Below, one piece after another: positions 55,989 to 64,000 of a stretch of DNA of 64,000 nt (positions are counted from its first letter, which is position 1; every line of letters starts with the position of its first letter). The notes beneath the pieces were generated by a model. It was not told the DNA's origin. It did no database searches and saw only the letters and a list, made by a program, of their open reading frames with translations. Source of the stretch: Gonatopus flavifemur (lineage: Eukaryota > Arthropoda > Insecta > Hymenoptera > Dryinidae). The position numbers were made by a program, and so were the translations under genes. The stretch lies in the NCBI GenBank assembly GCA_018340375.1, contig JAFFJZ010000009.1, positions 13,966,501 to 14,030,500 on the forward strand, in the 5' to 3' direction.

Positions 55989-57100
55989 ATTATTCACCAT
56001 AGATACAACTAACACAAACAATGAACAAAACACACCGTTCTTTCCCATAGATCCATCGGTTTGCAACATAGCGAATGGTGTCGAGCTCAAGTATGTAGCA
56101 TACAATGGTTTCAAATTATTTAAATTTGAGAAAAATTGAACTCTTATGAAAGTGCTATGTATTCGTAACAGAAACGTGGTATAAATTTCATTGCAATCGA
56201 ATAACCAGAAACGAAAATACGTGTGTTCGCGAAATTCCAATTTTCGATAAAATCTTTCTCCTCCTTTTCCCATTCTTCAGTAAGGATCAGGTTGAAACTT
56301 ATGAGAAACCGTGATTGGTACTACATGAAACTGAGGTAAAAATTGTATAACGATCCGAGCATAAGAACGGAAGACATTTGCATGAGAACGGTATTCACGA
56401 AATTTTCAAAAGTTGTTTCAAACCTTATTCCTCATCTTTTCATTCCCTCCGTTCCGATTTACTTGAAATTTATATAATCAAATCGCCACCCCGCGAATTG
56501 AGTATGCCCAAAATTCTACGAAATTCGAGTGATGACGAACGCAGAAAGGCATGCTTCCAAAACATCGTCCAATAATGTAGATCTAAAAAAAATCGTTTAC
56601 AATTTCCACCTAATTGGGATGAAACTCTTATGGAAGCACTGTCGGATCATAACTAAAACGTGGTACAAATTTCGTGGCAATCGGATAATAGGAAGCGGAG
56701 ATATGAGCGGTCGCAGAATCACGATTTTCAAAAATGTATTCCGCAATATCTTCAAAACATGTTATCCGATCGAGAAAAAAATCAATAGGCCTCGTGTCCT
56801 CTGCGAGACGAACATTTGAAAAAAAATTAATCAAATCGGCGCGTTCTGAGGAGAGTTATCGCACGCCAAACACAAAAATTACGATTTTCAGAAACTCGAA
56901 AATTATGCGGGAATTATCGCACAAAATCAAGAAACACACTAGCGTCTCGAGCCAAGTACATCAAACGCCAAGGTGAAGGTACATATATGAGACGCAACTG
57001 TGCCCCTTTACACCGATAAACCAATTTTTAAGCTACTTGAAAAATAATTAACACACAATTGGTTTATGACTGATGATCGGTTTACCGTTTGAACTTTACC
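55989..57100. repeat. about 270-bp repeat family, second location
   Basis: Phrases such as ACGTGGTATAAATTTCATTG and ACGTGGTACAAATTTCGTGG near 56174 and 56660, with CGAATAACCAGAAACGA/CGGATAATAGGAAGCGG after them, show successive diverged units of the family at 40.9-41.8 kb. No gene. Confidence 0.55.
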
Positions 57101-59969
57101 GGATTCTATCTGGAACAATATTCAGAAATAACTTTCGTATCCGGGTCTATCTGCTCTCTTGATTTTAATCAGTGAAAAATCACTATTTTACAGTCTATAG
57201 TCACTAATTCAATCAGCAATAAGTATACCACTGCAAATTAGTGAATAGTGGCTGCATGAATCAGTAAAACGCGAAGTTCAGTGATTCAATCATTGAAAAC
57301 GAATTCAATAATTCAATCAGTTGATAATCACTAATCTAACCAGTGATATTAACAGGACACGGGATCACCATGCAAGCATATTTTTTGCAACGGGAAACTC
57401 GGAATTGAATTCATTAAAAAAATCTGAAATTTTCAGAAATAATTCTTCGAGACTTTATCTACATGTGGGCAGAACCGAAATTCTAAATTTTGAAGAAATT
57501 TTTCTGAACAAATAAAGAATCCGAAGTTCAAAAGTTGGGCTTTGCATAAGTGTAGATGATAATTCCCAAGAATTTCAGATGTGTTTATGAATTCAATGTC
57601 GATCATGTTGTTGTAAAGAAACGTACCCAGATGGGAACTCTCATATACTTCTTAGGATTGCCAAGAACCCTAGATGAGAATAGATTTCGGAATTCCGCAT
57701 TCACCATTTTCCCAGTCACACGCATAATAAAAATTCACAAATCAAAATTCTGTGCTTTTTCATTAATTCTGTTCTCATTTTTGTAAGTATTTTTTTTTGC
57801 TCTCTTTATCATCATTTTGATTCAGCATAGGGACAGATGGAGGTTATTCAATTTGATCTTGTCTTTTCTTTTCAATGTGTACTTTTTCAATATACTCCCT
57901 GTGAACAAATGTCAAAACGATAGGGAATTTGAATGGTGGTTCAAAACACTCATAAAAAATAATGCATTTTTTTCAAATTTTCAGAGCATAATTTTAACTT
58001 TGCTTGAGATCACTGATACAAATGAAGCATTGAGGTTAGGCGTTTGTTTGCGATCACGTGATAATCTTCGCTCAGGCGCGTAGTTATAATCATATCTCGT
58101 CAAAAATTCACTCCAACACTGGTGAAATTCACTGACGAATCAGTGAAACATTTTCTTACTAGTTGAAACAATGGTATTTTGCCCTAGCGAATCTGATCAT
58201 ACTGAAATTTTCACTATTCCGTGAGAATCATTTTCGTATGGTATATAATCAATATGAATCTAGTGGTAATTCAGTAAAATACCAAATCGTGATGAAAAGT
58301 GAACTGGAAACATACCGTATGCTTCTGAAATTTATATACTTGAAGTATACCGCAATATTTTCAATCATTTGGTATTTATTCAATACAAATTTGGTATAAA
58401 TTTGGTATGGATCTTCCATACCCAATCACTACCGAAAACATTTTCAATTTCGGTATATTTTTGGTATAACTCCAGTTAGATTTCGACAACAGTATTATTT
58501 GAATATAATTGAGGTATGGAAAATTCACAAACATACCGGATAATTTCAGTATGATTGAAGTATTATCGCATTTTCTAGGGTGTATTCCGGTTCCTCATTC
58601 GAGATTAATATAAAATTCCTACCGATGCCAACCCTGGTGGAAAAATTTCGTTGAATTTCCTCCACTTTTGGCACATTTGGTTTCCATTGAAAATGAGCAA
58701 CAGTCAACTTGATTCGATAAGCTTCAAAAAAATTCAATAATTGTCCACAAACTTCAATAACTTTTAGTGAAATTTGTGAACTTACATTGAAGTTTGTTGA
58801 AGTTTGAGGATTCTTATTGAATTTCATTGAAATATCGCTGTGCCAAAAGTGAACAAAATAGAACAACATTTTTCCGTCAGGAAAGTCCCACACGGAAAAA
58901 AAGAAATAGTTGCAGCAACTACTTAAGAGGGAAGATAAATTAAAAGACCAAAAATCAAGCATTTTTCAAACATTCCTTCACCAAGAAATTTTTATTCAAA
59001 TTCAACCGACTTTGGCACGATGTCCACTGCATAACCTGAGGAATGAGAAAATATTTTTTTTTGTTTCTATCACAAAATGACAGACTTATATACGCTGCAA
59101 GACACACTGTAAAAAATTTCCTGAAAATTCAGATACTGGAGTGTCTGAATTTTCAGACTCGAGTTTCTAAAAGGCAAATTTAGATAAGGTTTTCTGAAAA
59201 TTCAGATTTGATATCTAGAATATTATATTTAGATACCAAGTTTCTAAAAAATTAGAGAAAGTTTCTTCATGTTCATCACCAATACTTTGAAAATTAAGAA
59301 TCTGAATAATTTAAGAAACTTACACTGAAAACATGCGCAGAATCGGCGCGCAGTGAATCGGCTTGCATTATTGTGTATGACGGTCAATGAACGGTAAGTA
59401 AAGGTGAGTTGCAAAATCAAATTCAATATCATTTATTTTAATGAACAAATACTTACTGCACCAACAGTAATTACATGTTGTTCAATGTAATTTGAGCCAA
59501 ATTAATTTATAATGTGACATGAAATGTATTGTGGGATTCGGTAAAAAAAATGTTAAAAATGTGAAGTTAACCTCTTTGCCATTGGAACAAAAATCGTCTC
59601 TGAATATGACAATCAGGAAATCTCATGACGGTGGTATGATTAAATGATTAAAGGAAGGATGATACATTGAGATTTTTGAATTGAAAATGATGAAAAAAAC
59701 ATCCAATTTCTGAATCAAATGTTCTGATTTTTCGTGGATCATAAAATCAATTTCAAGTAGATTTATATTCACTGAACCACATGAACATGTAGTGATTACT
59801 GCGATTAGTTTGGAACTCAGAGAATGTGGTTTAAAAAACTACATTATTTTCATTTACTTTGTCTCCAACTATTTGTAATAAAAGAGATAGAACTGTGTCC
59901 TATGGGACCAAGTCTAATTAGGGCAAGGAACAAGCGATGAGTATGTGAAACACACAAACATGTAATAAG
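57101..59969. other. AT-rich stretch of decayed repeats, no gene
   Basis: 57170-57350 and 58100-58160 share TCAGTGAAA/ATTCAATCAG words. 58230-58560 is rich in GGTATA/ATACC words (a degenerate repeat). 59105 has a CACTGTAAAAAATTTCCTGA end followed by CTGAAAATTCAGA palindromes to about 59300, a relative of the CACTGTAA elements. No coding family is recognised from 57350 to 58080 or 59400 to 59960. Confidence 0.5.
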
Positions 59970-60290
59970 TGCTCCAATGAAAAGTTTCACAAAGTATAAC
60001 ATTGAGTGATTCAACATGGAACAACTTATATAATTTCTACCAGATCCAATTGATGCCATTAATTTCTGTATTATGTTATAGTTTAGTGAAAATCAGTGTT
60101 TGTGAGATTGATATTCTGATTTATCAAAAACCAAAAAATAAATCATTTTCAAGAGATTGATTTTCACTGAATTATAACAAAATACAGAAATTAATTCCAT
60201 CAGTTTGATTTGGTAAGAATTATATAGGCAGAGTTGTATATTGCATCATGTAGGGTTACGCTTTGTGAAATGTTTCATCGATACCCTCAG
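59970..60290. repeat. inverted repeat, about 140-bp arms
   Basis: The arms 59970-60108 and 60150-60290 are complementary, best in AATTTCTGTATTATGTTATA against TTATAACAAAATACAGAAAT. Similarity falls outward. Probably a foldback MITE. Confidence 0.6.
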
Positions 60291-60510
60291 GCTGCTCTCC
60301 CATGCAGCGGAAAGCGCAACGCGGAACTCTGGTGTCTTCTAGTTTCTCGTTCCGTTCCGCTGAATTCTCTTTTCGGCTCTCCCATGGAGCGGAAAAGCGG
60401 AAAGCGGAATGATCACTATTGGTGGATCCCCAGTTATTTTCGAACAAAACTAGCGATTGACTAATAGAGGTCGTTCCGCGTTGTATTATTCCGCTCCATG
60501 GGAGAGAGGC
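60291..60510. mobile_element. MITE with CTCTCCCATGGAGCGGAA ends
   Basis: The left end GCTGCTCTCCCATGCAGCGG and right end (complement of GCCTCTCTCCCATGGAGCGG) are inverted; the same end occurs again inside at 60369. GGAAAGCGGAA words recur. It lies about 440 bp before the PIF/Harbinger gene, but no matching end was found after that gene, so a link is unproven. Confidence 0.65.
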
Positions 60511-60953
60511 ATTTTGAAAAAAATGGAACGGTTAATACTCACACAGAGGATTGATGTGTGTGAGATAAACAATATCTTAACCTCAAAAGTATATTATTCC
60601 AATGTTCCAGAGATGGATATATAAATCCAATAAGCTCAATAAATTGATTGAACTATTCCGGTGTTCTGCATATATTAATTGAAGTTGGATTTAATTATTA
60701 TATACATTCAGGTTGAATGTACTTTGTTTGGAGCTTAATGAATGAATAGTTATGAATAATTTTGTATCATAAAGAGAAGATTAAAATTGTAAGGTACGTT
60801 GAAATGTATTTTGTATTAAAAGTATTAAATTGATAACAGATATTATTTGATTACTCAACAACGTTGTATCATTATAAGCTTCAAAGCTTAATATAAATTT
60901 ATATTGTTTGAATATTATTTCAACTTCTAGGGCAATTCGTAAAATATACCATC
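60511..60953. other. region 5-prime of the Harbinger gene
   Basis: AT-rich, with no frame or clear promoter motif. It would hold the promoter and the left terminus of the element if the MITE at 60291 is unrelated. Confidence 0.4.
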
Positions 60954-62709
60954 ATGAAATCATATGACGTATTGTTGGTTATAAGTCTATCATGCAAGAA
61001 ATATAAGAGATTTCCAACAGTTTCTCAGAAGGTTCTGCTGAAAAAAAAGTTGTTAAGAATGTATAAAATTTATATGATGCTGAGATCAAATGAACAGATT
61101 CCACGGAAGTATTGGGTACGTCCAATATTCCAAGTAGAGAAAAGATTATCACAAGGAGCATCTGATAATTTGATCCAGGAAATGCAACATCTCGATGAAG
61201 AGAAATACAACAATTATTTCAGAATGTCTTCTGACATATTCAGTGAATTATTGGAACTAATTGGTCCAAAAATTGAAAAACAGCATGTGATTCGAGAGCC
61301 CATTCCTGCACGTACCCGATTAGAAATTTGTTTAAGATACCTCGCCTCTGGCGACTCTATGACATCACTCTCCTATGCCTTCAGAATAGGTGACAATACA
61401 GTATGTAAAATCATAAGTGAGTGTTGCCAAGAAATTTGGAACAGTCTCAAAGACCAGGTTTTCATGAAACCAACAGAAGAGAATTGGAAAAAAGTAGCTG
61501 TCGACTTTGAAGAGGAATGGAATTTCCCCAATTGCATAGGAGCTATTGACGGGAAACATGTGACGATCCAGGTATACTATCATGAATCTAAATATATGCA
61601 TTATAATTTCCCTGTTGGAAATGCCATGCCGAATGAAACGAAACAATCATTATTGCCAGGCTTTGAACCAATGAAATCCAGTCAAAGACTAACAGACTTT
61701 TTATTCGGTTTCATCTAGAATCGCCAACTTGGAACATCCTGTTGAAAACTGACAATAATTTTTTGAGATGGCTCTGCTAAAATTCACAAACTGCAATATT
61801 TCATAAAATAATGACAACAATGTCTCTACTAGGTTGTGACAAGATAATTCAATTTGATAATTTTTGGCACAAGCCGGTGGAGAGTTTATCAATTTTTGAC
61901 TGAATGTCTCGGGACAAAATCGTTAGAAAAGTGATGATCATTTTTTTCCAGTTCTGGCTGATATTCTCAGCAGGGTTAATTTGGTTATAATCATTTTTAT
62001 TTGTGTTTCAATTCAGGCACCCCAAAACAGTGGCTCTGAATATTATAATTACAAGGGGAAAAACAGTTTGATTTTGCTTGCCGTGGTCAATGCAAATTAT
62101 GAATTCTTAATGGTCGACATCGGAGCAGAAGGTCGTTGTAGCGATGGTGGAGTTTTTAGAACAAGTATAATCGGTAAAGCATTTGAAGAAGATTCATTCA
62201 ATGTACCAGCACCAGCACGTATTGGAAACGATGGACCAATCGTCCCTTATGTACTTGTGGCTGACGATGCATTTCCTCTTTCTATGTATATCATGAAACC
62301 ATATCCGAGAGATCACCGTTTGAATAGAAGAAAAAAAGTATTCAATTATCGCCTGAGCCGTGCCAGACGAATGGTCGAAAGTGCTTTTGGTATTTTAGTT
62401 GCCAGATGGCGAATTTATCGAAAAGAAATTATTGCATCCACTGATGTGGCAAGAAAAATTATTCAAGCTACTACTTGTTTACATAATTTCATAATAATGA
62501 AAGAAATGAAAAACAATTGTAAACATTATCTAACTGTAAGTCAGGAAGAGCAGGGTTCAAGTTGTTCAGGGTTACAAGATATAAAAGAAAATAGCACTAA
62601 GTTTTGTGGAGTAAAATATTCGCGAATTCGTGATCTCTTCGCTGAATACTTCGAAACTTCGGGGATGGTAACGTGGCAATGGGAACATGTACTTAATAAT
62701 AATTTTTGA
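60954..62709 (+). CDS. PIF/Harbinger transposase (HARBI1-like), two exons, intact
   Basis: Exons 60954-61571 and 62017-62709 join in phase 0 across a GT/AG intron of 445 bp (GKHVTIQ|APQNSG), 436 residues in all. Order: RKYWVRPIFQ, NNYFRMSSDIFSELLELI, TRLEICLRYLASGDSM, a helix-turn-helix-like IGDNTVCKIISECC, then the DDE nuclease: CIGAIDGKH (Asp), DIGAEGRCSDGGVF (Asp) and RRMVESAFGILVARW (Glu). PYVLVADDAFPL and NYRLSRARR are also family marks. All three catalytic residues are present and no stop or frameshift is seen. Harbinger elements need a second Myb/SANT-like protein; none was found in the 1.3 kb to the window edge. An active element or a domesticated HARBI1-like gene are both possible. 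Confidence 0.88.
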
Positions 62710-64000
62710 ATTTTCAATCTTCCACTCCCTAGGAGCAGGAGAATGTTGTATATGTACTATGCACGTTCATAGTATATCTACATATATTGTGAATGTTCAT
62801 AGTGTATATACAACGTTCAGGTGCTAATTGGGTTCTTTCTCTCAATGCATTCTAATGATACTTCTAATTGCGTCATTCAAATAGGGAACATATAAATCCA
62901 TGATTTGAATTACGATTGGTGACGTTTTAAAATAAGTGGTAAATCAATTTCTTCATTCATGTATTTTGAGTATTATTCATTTGTTTTCAGGACAGCAGTT
63001 TCCATTACTTACATTATTACTAAAATGTCACACCCTATAAAAGTCTTATTTGGAAAACAAATGTCAATGAATTATAATTACATAGGATAAGAGACAATGC
63101 TTTCAATGTTGATCGTAGGTATTTTATATAAAAAAAAATGTAATATAAAAATTCTAAATGACTCCCAAAACTGTGGGATGGCAATTGACTTCATGAAATC
63201 CTAAAAATTAAATCAAATCAGGTCTTACATTTGTCCTTTTATATATCATGTATAAAATGATGAACGACAAAAAGCGTTGTTCAATAAATTGCTTAAAACT
63301 ATTTGAAGTGAAATTATTCGAAGTTTGGAAAATATGAAATCAATTGATTCATATGTTTTCAACATTATTTCCTTGAATATTAAGATTTTTTCTTTGTTTA
63401 TGAATTACAATTACTCAATAGTTAAATCAGTACTTTGTATCATGATCAGATGAAATTTTTTTTCACAGATTTTACAGATTTTTACAGGTGCAAAACACAA
63501 TCAACCTTTGAGGAACAATTGAACGAGTATAAAGTTTTTTATTTATTTGAAGATAAGTATCATCAACAAAATAATAATGCTTCGAAGATGGAAATTTTGT
63601 TGCCATACCAAGTGATCGAATGCAAGATGCTGAACATTTCTTGTGGATCCCACTGTTAGTAATTGAACAAACTGTTTTCTCTTAATTCATTTCAAACGAA
63701 TACAATGGCATGAACCAATTTTTGTGCCATCTGAACGAGTTCGATACATTTTAGTATTCTTTCAAAACTCCATCATGAAAGCAGGAAATTGTTTCATTGG
63801 AATAAACTTATACACATTCTGAAGTTCTAGTTTTATTATGTAAGGAGGTGAACAAAAATCTTCCACTTGACGAAGTTTTACTATACTGGCTACATAATAA
63901 TGTTCAATATAAACAATCTCATCTCAATTTATGAAGCAAATATATGTGCTTGTGTGTTCATAAGCATTTGAAATACAGCAAATTACAACATTTAGACTTT
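62710..64000. other. AT-rich tail of the window, no gene supported
   Basis: 62750-62815 repeats GTTCATAGTATATCTACA-like words. A 74-codon frame at 63435 follows a TTACAG and might be an exon, but shows no known motif. No copy of a Harbinger terminus was recognised. Confidence 0.45.

Noticed and set aside
63435..63659. 74-codon frame as an exon or Harbinger partner gene
   Set aside because: A plausible acceptor precedes part of it but there is no Myb/SANT signature and no other support.
1..64000. CRISPR array, bacterial operon or riboswitch
   Set aside because: Sequence is eukaryotic; no regularly spaced direct repeats of CRISPR type.

Overview
The window reads as a gene-poor, AT-rich arthropod (almost certainly insect) nuclear sequence. 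Spliced genes, GT/AG introns, several classes of APE-type non-LTR retrotransposon, DNA transposons, MITEs and microsatellites all point that way. The insect order cannot be fixed from the window; Hymenoptera is plausible because very purine-rich LINEs of this kind are common there, but that is inference.

The only clear host gene is an orthologue of PDZRN3/4 (PDZ and RING finger protein) on the + strand. Three of its exons are visible: the end of a PDZ domain (17704-17802), a 36-nt microexon (36754-36789) and a large exon with polyglutamine runs and the conserved C-terminal region (37434-38813). All three start and end in phase 0. The introns are packed with mobile DNA (about 19 kb between the first two exons), and later exons are not in the window.

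1-1319 is the 5-prime part of a TE-like gene running off the left edge (minus strand). 1700-14865 is a four-level nest. A MITE with CACTGAGAG ends holds a purine-rich LINE (LINE-A, minus, 1783-14740). LINE-A was hit by a CR1-like LINE fragment (11024-12718) and by a complete 6.1-kb hAT-like transposon (4358-10445; matching terminal TAGCCTGGCC repeats, 8-bp target duplication, four-exon 762-residue gene). The third intron of that gene holds a 1.5-kb near-perfect palindrome (6998-8502).

18-21 kb holds MITEs. 21.1-22.0 kb and 31.7-33.7 kb carry a related tandem repeat on either side of an I-like LINE (LINE-B, + strand, to 31328). LINE-B is interrupted by an RTE-like LINE (LINE-C, minus, 26547-29612, 12-bp duplication). 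Removing LINE-C restores one ORF2 frame with two stop codons.

39.6-48.6 kb is a composite. A DNA element with inverted repeats of about 0.6 kb carries a decayed gene of the 'HGKGxCDGxGG' family. Its left repeat is split by a 5.6-kb block bounded by CCCGGG ends, which contains a hAT MITE, CACTGTAA-type elements and a mariner with a DD41D transposase. 50.4-51.7 kb is a GC-rich foldback element. 53.5-56.0 kb has two more broken HGKG-family copies in inverted orientation. 60.95-62.7 kb is an apparently intact two-exon PIF/Harbinger transposase.

Apart from the PDZRN exons, the recognisable coding DNA is mobile-element or mobile-element-like. The points most worth following are the complete hAT-like element, the inverted-repeat context of the HGKG family, the tRNA-like modules inside or near DNA elements, and how the PDZRN transcript copes with its repeat-filled introns. 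Splice sites, motif spacing and duplications were read by eye; no alignment or database search was run.
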